Positions 51,586 to 59,856 of a stretch of DNA of 64,000 nucleotides are shown here, piece after piece. The translations under genes and the position numbers were made by a program. The notes below the pieces were generated by a model. That model saw only the letters and a program-made list of their open reading frames with translations, had not been told where the DNA came from and made no database searches. Numbering within the stretch: position 1 is the first letter of the stretch; each line of letters starts with the position of its first letter. Source of the DNA: CBDCGJ01 sp965216645 (GTDB lineage: Bacteria; Pseudomonadota; Alphaproteobacteria; GCA-2731375); NCBI GenBank assembly GCA_965216645.1, contig CBDCGJ010000001.1, forward strand, positions 1 through 64,000. The letters are read 5' to 3'.

Positions 51586-52001
51586 TCGCTGACCGGGCCG
51601 GGCGCCTTGAATTCGATCTGATTGCCGTCGGGATCGTGGAAGTAGATCGAAAGCGCGTTGCCGCGGGCCCCGTAGCGCTCGGCCGCGCTGCTGGCCTCGA
51701 TGCCATGACTGCCGAGAAATTCGCGGATAGCGGCTTCCTCGAACGGATCGACGATCAGGCAGAAATGGTCGAGATTGCGCGGTGCCCCTTCCGGTACAGA
51801 GACGCCGTCGCCGCCAAGCGGCCCGGTAATATCGACCAAGTCGATCAAACTGTCGCCGACGCGGAGATGATAGAGGCCCAGATCCGGTCTCGCCCAGTCG
51901 ACGGCGCAGCCGACCACGTCCTGATAGAAGCGGAGGCTGCGCTCGACATCGCTGATCCGCAAAACCAGATGATCGAAAGCGACGGGCGTATAAGGCGGCA
52001 T
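51582..52001 (-). CDS. VOC family protein
   Basis: 139 residues. Two VOC modules: FDHLVLRISDVERSLRFYQDVVGCAV with His in FDHLVL, and NLDHFCLIVD then SIYFHDPDGNQIEFKAPGP with Glu in IEF. This is the full His-Glu-His-Glu type metal site of glyoxalases, fosfomycin-resistance proteins and extradiol dioxygenases. No further specificity can be read. Its stop overlaps that of the dienelactone hydrolase gene. Confidence 0.87.
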   Translation of the reverse strand: MPPYTPVAFDHLVLRISDVERSLRFYQDVVGCAVDWARPDLGLYHLRVGDSLIDLVDITGPLGGDGVSVPEGAPRNLDHFCLIVDPFEEAAIREFLGSHGIEASSAAERYGARGNALSIYFHDPDGNQIEFKAPGPVSD

Positions 52002-52090
52002 GACCGGTTTCCTCTCGGGCTATCCGCCTACCATAGCGCGGCTGGCGATGCTTCGCTATCATGGCGCGCGAAACGATATGGGAGGACGGT

Positions 52091-53116
52091 ATGGCATTGA
52101 AACTGGGTTTGATGACCGGCTATTGGGGGGCGCAGCCGCCGTCGAATTTGATCGAAACCGCCAAACGCGCCGAAGCGCTCGGTTATTGGGGATTCTTCAC
52201 GGCGGAGGCCTATGGCTCCGACGCACTGACCCCACTCGCTTGGGTCGGCGCCCATACGGAGAAGATCAAGCTCGGCACCGCCATCGTCCAACTCTCGGCC
52301 CGCACGCCGACGGCGGTGGCCATGCATGCACTGACCCTCGACCATCTCAGTCAGGGCCGCATGGTGCTCGGCCTCGGCGTTTCAGGCCCGCAGGTGGTGG
52401 AAGGCTGGTATGGCCAACCCTTCGCCAAGCCCCTGGCCCGGACCCGGGAATATATTTCGATCATCCGCCAAGTGCTGGCCCGGGAAGCGCCGGTGAGCAA
52501 TGCCGGGCCGCATTATCCGATACCTTATCCCGCCGACGCCGAGGGGTCTTGGGGCTTGGGTAAACCGTTGAAGCCGATCACCCATCCGCTGCGGGCCGAT
52601 ATCCCGATCTTCCTCGGCGCCGAAGGGCCGAAGAACGTGGCCATGGCGGCGGAGATCTGCGACGGCTGGTATCCGCTCTACTATTCGCCGGAGCGGGAGG
52701 ACGTTTATGCCGACAGTATCGCCGGCCGCGGCGATAAATTCGAGATCATGTATCCCATGCAGCTGCATGTCACGGACGATGTCGACGCGGGCCGTCTGGA
52801 GGTGAAGAAAAACCTGGCCCTCTATGTCGGCGGTATGGGCGCCCGCGATCAGAATTTCCACAACGCGCTGATCGGCCGGCTGGGCTACGAAGCCGAGGCC
52901 AAGCAGATCCAGGACCTCTATCTCGACGGCAAGAAGGCGGAGGCGGTGGCCGCCGTGCCGGACCGAATGGTCGACGAAATCGCGCTGGTCGGTCCGCGCG
53001 ACCGAATCAAACAACGCCTGGCCGCCTGGGACGACAGCGCGGTCACCGGGTTGCTGGTCTGGCCGAAGACGGCGAGCGATCTGGAAACCTACGCGGAACT
53101 GGTTTTGAATACTTAG
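52091..53116 (+). CDS. LLM class (F420/FMN-dependent) oxidoreductase
   Basis: 341 residues from ATG 52091, with GGGAGGA upstream. Luciferase-like monooxygenase fold: MALKLGLMTGYWGAQPPSNLIETAKRAEALGYWGFFTAEAYGSDALTPLAWVGAHTEKIKLGTAIVQL, then LSQGRMVLGLGVSGPQVVEGWYG and IPIFLGAEGPKNVAMAAEICDGWYPLYY. These are typical of the F420-dependent branch; FMN use is also possible. It probably acts in oxidation or reduction of a xenobiotic or secondary metabolite. It is a single-gene unit. Confidence 0.87.
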   Translation: MALKLGLMTGYWGAQPPSNLIETAKRAEALGYWGFFTAEAYGSDALTPLAWVGAHTEKIKLGTAIVQLSARTPTAVAMHALTLDHLSQGRMVLGLGVSGPQVVEGWYGQPFAKPLARTREYISIIRQVLAREAPVSNAGPHYPIPYPADAEGSWGLGKPLKPITHPLRADIPIFLGAEGPKNVAMAAEICDGWYPLYYSPEREDVYADSIAGRGDKFEIMYPMQLHVTDDVDAGRLEVKKNLALYVGGMGARDQNFHNALIGRLGYEAEAKQIQDLYLDGKKAEAVAAVPDRMVDEIALVGPRDRIKQRLAAWDDSAVTGLLVWPKTASDLETYAELVLNT

Positions 53117-53125
53117 TCAGAACCC

Positions 53126-53530
53126 TCAATCCGGCTGTAGGCCCGGGTCGTCGGAGACCAACCAATTTCGCCCCGTGGTCGGATCGTTGGTGATGTATAC
53201 TTCGGTTGGCAGCCCTTGATAGCGGGCGATGGCGCTGAACAATTCCGTCATGTCAGCCCGCGCTTCCGGACCGACGAGCACGCAGACCCGTGCGCCCCTG
53301 ATATTATGCACTTGAGCCAATTCGGCAAACCGGTGAAAGCTATTCCGGTTGATGCCCGTAAAATGTGCCCGTGCGTCGATATAGAGACGGCAGAAACCAC
53401 CGATCGAGCAGCGCCGAAAAGCGTCGTTGATCAAGTCGACCCAATCGCCGCTGCGGGCCCGTGCGTTCGGATAGGCGCCTAAATAGCCGACCCCGCCATG
53501 CCGCAAGCCATCCAACTCAATATTGGTCAT
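53126..53530 (-). CDS. Hypothetical protein, STAS-like fold
   Basis: 134 residues. Alternating strands and helices (FCRLYIDARAHFTGINRNSFHRFAELAQVHNIRGARVCVLVG, then LFSAIARYQGLPTEVYITND) look like the STAS/SpoIIAA-like proteins seen in many alphaproteobacteria. No catalytic motif is recognised and the fold call is a guess. It is alone between the LLM oxidoreductase and the RidA gene; about 125 bp upstream hold no gene that I can see. Confidence 0.66.
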   Translation of the reverse strand: MTNIELDGLRHGGVGYLGAYPNARARSGDWVDLINDAFRRCSIGGFCRLYIDARAHFTGINRNSFHRFAELAQVHNIRGARVCVLVGPEARADMTELFSAIARYQGLPTEVYITNDPTTGRNWLVSDDPGLQPD

Positions 53531-53656
53531 ACCGCTCTCTCCAACATCGGTGGCGATTTTAGGCGCTCCGCCCGGTCAGCGGAACCGATGGTCGGCGGAA
53601 AATGCACCGGTATTGCCGACTGTGTCTCTGACGCCACATCCCATTAAGGTTATCGG

Positions 53657-54058
53657 TCAATCGGAAAGGACAGCCTCCGCTTCGATTTCCACCATGGCGT
53701 TGGCGTCGAGCAGGCGCGTCACCTCGACTAAGGTCATGGCGGGAAAATGTTTACCCAAATGGGTGCCCCAGGCCGCGGCGACCTGCGGGCCGGCTTGGTT
53801 GAATGCCTCGGTATCGGTGACGTAAGCCCGCAGCATGGCGATATCCGTAGCACCGGCGCCCGCGCTTTGCACCACGCGGACGACATTGCCAAGCGCGATT
53901 TCGAACTGCTGACCGAAATCCAAGGCCGGATCGACCGGTCCCTGTCCGTCGCGCAGGGCGACCTGACCGGCAACCCGCACCGTGCGACCGGCGGGCGTTA
54001 CCGTCGCATAGGCATAACCGCGTGCCCGCTTCCAGCCGTCGGGTAAGATTGCTTCCAT
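53657..54058 (-). CDS. RidA family protein
   Basis: 133 residues from ATG 54058, preceded by a strong GAAGGAGG. RidA/YjgF fold signatures: YAYATVTPAGRTVRVAGQVALRDGQGPVDPALDFGQQFEIALGNV and a late FPAMTLVEVTRLLDANAMVEIEAEAVLS. RidA proteins hydrolyse reactive enamine/imine intermediates; here the Arg near the usual site is in VTRLL, but whether it is a true deaminase is uncertain. It follows the EthD gene on the same strand. Confidence 0.84.
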   Translation of the reverse strand: MEAILPDGWKRARGYAYATVTPAGRTVRVAGQVALRDGQGPVDPALDFGQQFEIALGNVVRVVQSAGAGATDIAMLRAYVTDTEAFNQAGPQVAAAWGTHLGKHFPAMTLVEVTRLLDANAMVEIEAEAVLSD

Positions 54059-54082
54059 CGTTTCCTCCTTCACATTGTTCGC

Positions 54083-54427
54083 TTAATCCATCGCCGGACC
54101 GGTGATCACATGCTCCCGCATTACGAATACGGTCAGCCTGTCGATGAAGTTCGGAATGTCGGCGAGCACCCTTTCGCCTTCAGGACTGGCATAAGCCCGT
54201 TTCATGGCGTCTTCGTCGTCGAACCAGATTTCCACGACACCATCGATAGGCTCTTCGGTTAAAGGTGCGCCGACATCCGGTCCACTGCCCACGGTGTGGT
54301 TTTGCCGATAAGCCCGCACGCCCGGCATTGCCGCGATCAGCGGAGCATGGACCTCAAGCCAATAGCGGCGGAACGCCTCGACGTCGAGGTCCGGCCGCTT
54401 CTTCAGCAGACCCAGTCGCTTGATCAT
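54083..54427 (-). CDS. EthD family protein
   Basis: 114 residues. Short dimeric alpha-beta barrel: MIKRLGLLKKRPDLDVEAFRRYWLEVHAPLIAAMPGVRAYRQNHTV and a later DGVVEIWFDDEDAMKRAYASPEGERVLADI, typical of EthD, named for an ethyl tert-butyl ether degradation protein. Members act on small carbonyl compounds or as accessory proteins. It is 24 bp upstream of the RidA start, so the two are co-transcribed, and divergent from a ThDP-enzyme gene. The GDP linkage to ether oxidation is not implied. Confidence 0.84.
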   Translation of the reverse strand: MIKRLGLLKKRPDLDVEAFRRYWLEVHAPLIAAMPGVRAYRQNHTVGSGPDVGAPLTEEPIDGVVEIWFDDEDAMKRAYASPEGERVLADIPNFIDRLTVFVMREHVITGPAMD

Positions 54428-54535
54428 GTCGATCCCTCCCGCCGGAAGTTTAGGCGATAGCCTTGGGCGCCGCCAAGCCCACTAGGCAGGTTCGGTGATT
54501 TCCCCTAGGCTTTGCGGCTTGCACGGGAGGATGAT

Positions 54536-56179
54536 ATGCGCGGACGCCAGGTATTGATGGAGACGTTGACGGCCCATGGGGTCGAGAAAATCTTCGGCAA
54601 TCCGGGGACGACGGAAAGCCCGCTGATCGATAGCCTGGCCGACTATCCGAACATCGAATATGTCGTCGCGCTGCATGAAGCGGTCGCCGCCGGCGCCGCC
54701 AACCACTATGCGCAGGCCAGCGGCAAGACGGCGGTCGTCAACGTTCACGTGGCGCCCGGCCTTGGCAACGCCATCGGCATGATCTACGGCGCCCTCAAGG
54801 CAAACACGCCGATGCTGGTGACGGCGGGGGCACAGGATACCCGCGCCCGGCTTGAGGAGCCGGTGTTGGGCCACGACTTGGTCGCCATGGCCGCGCCGGT
54901 GACGAAATGGAGCGTACAGGCAGAGACGGCGGACGAGATCGCGCCGATCCTGCGTCGCGCGCTAAAAATCGCCCGGCAAGCGCCGGCGGGACCGGTTTTC
55001 GTCGCCTTGCCGATCAACGTGTTGGAGCAGGAAACCGCGGTGCCCGCCGCCGCGCCGGATGGTCTCTATGACGCGGCCCGACCCGAGATGACCGGGATCG
55101 TCGAAGCCGCCAAGATCCTCGATGCGGCGGGGGCGCCGGTGATCGTCGCCGGCGACGATGTCGCGACCAGCGGTGCTTCGGCGGCATTGGTTTCTCTGGC
55201 CGAGGCCTTGGGCGCGGATCTTTGGCACGAATTGCTGCATATGCAGGCCAGCTTCCCCAACATGCATCCGGCGGCGCGCGGCCCACTGCCGTCCGATGCG
55301 GCGCAGATCGCCCGCGCTTTGGACGGCGCGGATGTCGTGTTGCTGGCCGGCGGCGCCTTTTTCGAGGATGTCTGGTTCGCGCCGGGCGGTCATTTTCCGC
55401 CAGACGCCAAAATTATCCAGATCGAAGAAAGCATGACCGCTTTGGCTTACAAGCAGGCCCTCGATGTCGGCATAGTCGGCAGCCTGCCGAAAACTTTGGA
55501 GATCTTGAGTGCCGGGGTGGATGCCGACAAGGGCGCGGCGCGGCGACAGGCCCAAGCCACGCGCAAGGCGGCCGATGTCGCGGCGCAGAAGGACCGGGCC
55601 GAACGCAGCTGGGATCGCAGTCCGGTTTCCATGGCCCGGCTGATGGCGGAAATCGAAACGGCCCGGCCGGCGGACAGTATCGTTGTCGACGAGTCGGTGA
55701 CCGCCAGCATCGATCTCGCCCGCACGCTGACCGTCAACGGTCCCGGCGACTATTACGGTGCCCGCGGCGGCGGCATCGGTCAGGGCGTGGCCGGCGCGAT
55801 CGGCGTCAAACTGGCTCACCCCGACCGGCCGGTCTTGGCGATTTCCGGCGACGGCTCCGCCATGTATTCGATCCAAGCTTTATGGACGGCGGCCCATCAC
55901 GACCTGGCCATCGTCTTCGTCATACTGGCAAATCGGGAATACCGCGTTCTGAAGCATAATCTGGACGCCTACCGTCAGCGCTTCGACGCCGCCTCCAACA
56001 AGCCTTATGCCCATATGGATTTGACCTCACCGGATCTGGATTATGTCGGCATGGCCAAGGCCATGGGGTTGGCTGCGGCGGCGGTGCGGGAACCGAACGA
56101 CCTGCCCGCGGCATTGAAAACCGCGTTTGCGGCCGACGGGCCCTATCTCCTGCAGGTGGACGTGGAGGGCAAGCGCTGA
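54536..56179 (+). CDS. Thiamine diphosphate-binding decarboxylase/acetolactate-synthase-like enzyme
   Basis: 547 residues from ATG 54536, preceded by GGGAGGA. Three-domain ThDP enzyme of the pyruvate-oxidase/benzoylformate-decarboxylase type. N-terminal FGNPGTTESPLIDSL and catalytic Glu in VVALHEAVAAGAA; central domain; C-terminal ThDP motif GDGSAMYSIQALWTAAHHDLAIVFVILANREY. Candidate reactions are decarboxylation of an aromatic 2-keto acid or carboligation; the substrate is not decided by sequence. It is next to RidA and EthD genes, which fits small-molecule catabolism. Confidence 0.87.
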   Translation: MRGRQVLMETLTAHGVEKIFGNPGTTESPLIDSLADYPNIEYVVALHEAVAAGAANHYAQASGKTAVVNVHVAPGLGNAIGMIYGALKANTPMLVTAGAQDTRARLEEPVLGHDLVAMAAPVTKWSVQAETADEIAPILRRALKIARQAPAGPVFVALPINVLEQETAVPAAAPDGLYDAARPEMTGIVEAAKILDAAGAPVIVAGDDVATSGASAALVSLAEALGADLWHELLHMQASFPNMHPAARGPLPSDAAQIARALDGADVVLLAGGAFFEDVWFAPGGHFPPDAKIIQIEESMTALAYKQALDVGIVGSLPKTLEILSAGVDADKGAARRQAQATRKAADVAAQKDRAERSWDRSPVSMARLMAEIETARPADSIVVDESVTASIDLARTLTVNGPGDYYGARGGGIGQGVAGAIGVKLAHPDRPVLAISGDGSAMYSIQALWTAAHHDLAIVFVILANREYRVLKHNLDAYRQRFDAASNKPYAHMDLTSPDLDYVGMAKAMGLAAAAVREPNDLPAALKTAFAADGPYLLQVDVEGKR

Positions 56180-56249
56180 CTTGTCCCCGGTCGCCGATGC
56201 GGTACAATATGTCGACGCCAACGGAAACCGAGATATCTGAGGATTTGCG

Positions 56250-56753
56250 ATGAGCTATTCACTTGAAGACTATTGTCGCGACGGACGCGAGATTCTGGCC
56301 ACGAGCAACAATCACGACGGCCGCGACCGGATGCGGCAGAACTTGGAAAAGCTGCTGGCGGACGCGGAATTCCAATCTGAGTATCTGGACAAGGCCGATA
56401 CCTCGGGCCTCAAGCAAATCTATGAAGACCCCGACTTTGGCTTCTGCGTGCTGATTTACAATATGGACGAACCGCGCACCTCGCCGCCGCACGACCATGG
56501 CTCCTCCTGGGCGATCTACGGCCAGGCGCTGGAATATACCGACATGACCGTCTGGCGGCGCACCGATCCGGACGGCAGCAATGACCGCGCCAATCTGGAG
56601 AAGGTGAAGACCTATCGCCTCGATCCGGGCAAGGCCGGTTTCTACGATGTCGGCGATATTCATTCCATCGACTATCCCGCCGGCGCCAAATTCGTCCGTG
56701 TCACCGGCAACCGACATGTCGAAGGAAGCCCGCCTGGTCTTCGATCCGGATAG
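56250..56753 (+). CDS. Cupin-fold protein, C-terminus frameshifted
   Basis: 167 residues as read. The fold is cupin (cysteine-dioxygenase-like): PPHDHGSSWAIYGQALE supplies the first metal-binding His pair and GFYDVGDIHSIDYPAGAKFVRVTG the second His. The frame is broken near 56709-56710 by one extra base. In the +1 frame the protein continues from MSKEARLVFDPDSGKVSKIEHVGTGEA to a TAA at 56797-56799, so about 182 residues were probably intended. Specific activity is unknown. It starts 70 bp after the ThDP enzyme. Confidence 0.72.
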   Translation: MSYSLEDYCRDGREILATSNNHDGRDRMRQNLEKLLADAEFQSEYLDKADTSGLKQIYEDPDFGFCVLIYNMDEPRTSPPHDHGSSWAIYGQALEYTDMTVWRRTDPDGSNDRANLEKVKTYRLDPGKAGFYDVGDIHSIDYPAGAKFVRVTGNRHVEGSPPGLRSG

Positions 56754-56886
56754 CGGCAAGGTGTCCAAAATCGAGCATGTGGGAACCGGGGAGGCGTAAC
56801 GCCGTCCGGGCCAGACAATGGTGCGCACGGCGCCCGTGCGCGAATTTGCGTCGCACGCGTGTCGAGTTATCTATAGATTCGCGGCT

Positions 56887-57851
56887 ATGACAGATTTCCG
56901 GCGATGGCTGCCGGTCTGCCTTGCGCTTCTATTTGTGGTAACCGGCGTTCAAGCGCAGAGCCGACTGTTCGAACGTCTCCGTTGGCTCGACCCGGAAGCG
57001 GATATCGTCGGTGCGTTGAGCCGGCAGCCGGTCGAGTGTTTGGCGCCTGTCGCTGCGGACAAGCGCGGCAAGCTCGCGCTCGGTCGCCTGGTTTTCGAGA
57101 GCCCGGCGCTGCTTGGCGGTCAACCGGCCCGCTTCGGCTTGAGCTGCGCCAGTTGTCATCCGAACGGCCGGCGCAATGCGGATTTCTTCTTGCCGGGATT
57201 GTCGGATGTGCCGGGCACGGTCGACTTGACCAGCGGCGTGTTCGGCACGGGCAACGACCGACAGGCCAATGCCCGCCCGATCCCCGATCTGTCCCGGCCG
57301 GACGGCCGGATGATCGCCGACCGGGACAGCGGCGCGTTTCGCGCCAAGCTGCATGCGATCGTGATCGAAGAGTTTCACGGCGCGCCTCCCGCCGCCGGCG
57401 ATTTCCGAGGCGCTGCGTTTCTACCTAAGCCGCCCTCGACCATACGGCATGCCGCGATCCCCGCGGCGACGGTGGCAAGAGATTGGCGGCAGGACTGGCG
57501 CGCGGTCGAAACCGCCTTGGATTCCCTGCGCGCCGCCGTCGCGAGGGGGAGACCGGGAAAGCGCGGCGTTTCTGATCCGCGCTGCGCGCCGCGGGTTGAA
57601 GATGCTCTACGAACAATATGAAGGCATCGGCGATGGCGACTTGAACAGCGAATTGATCGCGTTCAGCCGGCAACTCGCGGACTTGCGCGGCCGCCCATCG
57701 GAGATGTCGTCGTCGGCGGTCGTAAAGGCAATGTCCGAACGTCGCGATGCCATCGCCCCGCGCGCTCGAGCGCCTGGCGCCCCGTTCCCTCTACAATCCG
57801 AACCGCATCGCCGCCGCTCTCCGCCGAAATCAAAGGGGTCAGACCCTTTGA
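56887..57851 (+). pseudogene. Periplasmic c-type cytochrome, frameshifted
   Basis: Signal peptide (MTDFRRWLPVCLALLFVVTGVQAQ) and a heme-binding site CASCH at residues 87-91 show a periplasmic monoheme cytochrome with HPNGRRNADFFLPGL after it. The first frame runs to 57621 but its end (RPGKRGVSDPRCAP) is not protein-like. A one-base shift near 57542-57550 restores ESAAFLIRAARRGLKMLYEQYEGIGDGDLNSELIAFSRQL. A second shift near 57755-57760 restores RALERLAPRSLYNPNRIAAALR to a TGA at 57849-57851, where the palindromic element begins. It looks like a decayed gene, unless the single-base changes are sequencing errors. Confidence 0.62.
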
Positions 57852-57930
57852 TTAGGAATTCTGTCTAAAAACGAAGGAATTTAGCGAAAAACGGGAGAAT
57901 ATTTTTTCAAAGGGTCTGACCCTTTGATTT
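57827..57930. mobile_element. Small palindromic element with terminal inverted repeats (MITE-like)
   Basis: A 104-bp element. Left end 57827-57853 reads AAATCAAAGGGG then TCAGACCCTTTGATT; right end 57908-57930 reads CAAAGGGTC then TGACCCTTTGATTT. The ends are inverted copies (one extra G in the left), and each end is itself a palindrome around TCAGA/TCTGA. It has no coding capacity. It abuts the degraded cytochrome gene and the end of recQ. Confidence 0.7.
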
Positions 57931-57958
57931 CGGGTTGGCGCCGGCGGCTGTAATTCTT

Positions 57959-59752
57959 TCAGGCGCTCTGCCGAATGACGTCGAGGAAGGGTTCGGCGAA
58001 TTTTTCCAGCTTGGCGGCGCCGACGCCGTGGACTTGGGCGAAATCGTCCACGGTTCGCGGCTTGCGGCGGACCATGTCCTGCAGGCTGCGGTCGGGGAAG
58101 ATGACATAGGCCGGCACCCGGCGGGCCTGAGCCAAATCCTTGCGTAAGTCTTTGAGTGCGAGATAGAGCTCGCCATCGGCCTCGCCGAAATCCTGCGCCG
58201 AAACAGTTGGAGCCTTGGCTTTGCCCTTGGACTTGGGTTTCAATGCCTCGCGGCGATGTTCGAACTTGCGGCGGCCGTCCAACAAATCGCCGCCGCTGCC
58301 GGTCAGGCGCAGACCGCCATAGCCGGCGATATCGAGCTCCAGCAAGCCCGCCGCCAGCATCTGCCGCAGGATCGAGCGCCAGGCCGGTTTGCTGTGTTCC
58401 CGGCCCTTGCCGTAGGTGGATAGTTCGTCATGACGGAACTGCCGGATCTTGGCCGTGTTGGCGCCGGACAGGATGTCGATGATATGGGCCGCGCCGAAAC
58501 GCTGGCCGGTTTCCAGCACCGTACGGCAAGCAGCCCGGGCCGATTCCGTGCCGTCGACCAGGTCCGGTGGATCGAGGCAATTATCGCAATTGCCGCAAGG
58601 TCCGCTCTCCTCGCCGAAATAGGCCAGCAGCGCTTGCCGCCGGCAGGTCGCCGCCTCGCAAATCGCCACCAGGGCGTCGAGCCGTTTATGCTCCCGTCGT
58701 TTGTGATCGGCGTCGCTGTCTTCCTGATCGATGAACATCCGCCGCATGCGCAGATCGTCCAGGCCGTAAAGCATCAGCGCTTCGGCCGGCGCGCCGTCGC
58801 GGCCGGCCCGGCCGATCTCCTGATAATAGGCTTCCACATTGCCGGGCATGTCGGTATGGAAGACGAAGCGCACATCCGGTTTGTCGATACCCATGCCGAA
58901 GGCGATGGTGGCGACGATGATGACGCCCGGCTCCGCCATAAAAATATCCTGATGACGCTGCCGGTCCATCTGCTCCATACCGGCATGGTAGGGCAGGGCG
59001 TTATAGCCGGCGACCTGGAGCTGCAGCGCGGTTTCCTCTGTCTTCTTCCGCGACAGACAATAGACGATGCCGCTTTCGCCGGCATGATCGGCGACGAAGT
59101 CGAGCAATTGGCCGCGCCGGTCCTGCCTGGGCGCCACAGACAACCGGATATTCGGGCGATCGAAGCCGGCGACGATAGTCCGGCCCTGTCCGTGGAACAG
59201 CTTCTCGACGATGTCCGTCTGCGTGGTCTTGTCCGCCGTCGCCGTCAACGCCGCAATCGGCACGCCGGGAAAATGCTGCTTCAGATCCTTCAAGGCTTCG
59301 TATTCGGGGCGGAAGGCCGGACCCCACCGGGACATGCAGTGGGCCTCGTCCACCGCAAACTGCGTGACCGGCAGTTTCTGCAAGGCCGTCAGCATGCGCG
59401 GTGTCATCAAGCGCTCCGGCGCCAGATAAAGCAGGGTGAGTTCACCGGCCGCGGCTTGGCGCCAGACCGCCACATTGTCCGCCCGATCCCGCGAACCGTT
59501 GATCGCGTCGGCGGCAACCCCGGCCAGTTTCAACGCGGCCACTTGATCTTCCATCAGCGCAATCAGAGGCGAGACGACAATGGTCAGGCCGCCCCGCTTC
59601 AGGGCGGGAATTTGATAGCACATGGATTTGCCGCTACCGGTCGGCATGACGGCCAAGACGTCCTCGCCCGCCAACAGGCTGTTGACCACGTCTTCTTGAA
59701 AGGGGCGGAAAGCGTCATAACCGAAGACGCGTTGCAGGATGTCGAGCGGCAT
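57959..59752 (-). CDS. recQ: ATP-dependent DNA helicase RecQ
   Basis: About 597 residues from ATG 59752 (MPLDILQRVFGYDAFRPFQ). Superfamily 2 helicase with motif I MPTGSGKSMCYQIPAL, DEAH box in VDEAHCMSRWGPAFR, SALTATAD-type motif ALTATADKTTQ, and the motif VI stretch QEIGRAGRDG. RecQ zinc-binding cysteines follow (CRRQALLAYFGEESGPCGNCDNC), then winged helix and a C-terminal HRDC domain (RRVPAYVIFPDRSLQDMVRRKPRTVDDFAQVHGVGAAKLEKF). Unwinds DNA in recombination and repair. It is divergent from an acyl-CoA dehydrogenase gene. Confidence 0.94.
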   Translation of the reverse strand: MPLDILQRVFGYDAFRPFQEDVVNSLLAGEDVLAVMPTGSGKSMCYQIPALKRGGLTIVVSPLIALMEDQVAALKLAGVAADAINGSRDRADNVAVWRQAAAGELTLLYLAPERLMTPRMLTALQKLPVTQFAVDEAHCMSRWGPAFRPEYEALKDLKQHFPGVPIAALTATADKTTQTDIVEKLFHGQGRTIVAGFDRPNIRLSVAPRQDRRGQLLDFVADHAGESGIVYCLSRKKTEETALQLQVAGYNALPYHAGMEQMDRQRHQDIFMAEPGVIIVATIAFGMGIDKPDVRFVFHTDMPGNVEAYYQEIGRAGRDGAPAEALMLYGLDDLRMRRMFIDQEDSDADHKRREHKRLDALVAICEAATCRRQALLAYFGEESGPCGNCDNCLDPPDLVDGTESARAACRTVLETGQRFGAAHIIDILSGANTAKIRQFRHDELSTYGKGREHSKPAWRSILRQMLAAGLLELDIAGYGGLRLTGSGGDLLDGRRKFEHRREALKPKSKGKAKAPTVSAQDFGEADGELYLALKDLRKDLAQARRVPAYVIFPDRSLQDMVRRKPRTVDDFAQVHGVGAAKLEKFAEPFLDVIRQSA

Positions 59753-59856
59753 GGCTCTTTCATAACGCTCCCGCGCGGCGGCGACAATGGCGATTGCGCT
59801 CAGACCCGTTGGCGGTATGATGGCGGCAATCAATAAGTCCGAAAATCGAGGTAGTC

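Noticed and set aside
58430..59836. 468-residue plus-strand open frame
   Set aside because: It is the shadow of recQ, whose helicase motifs are in the minus frame.
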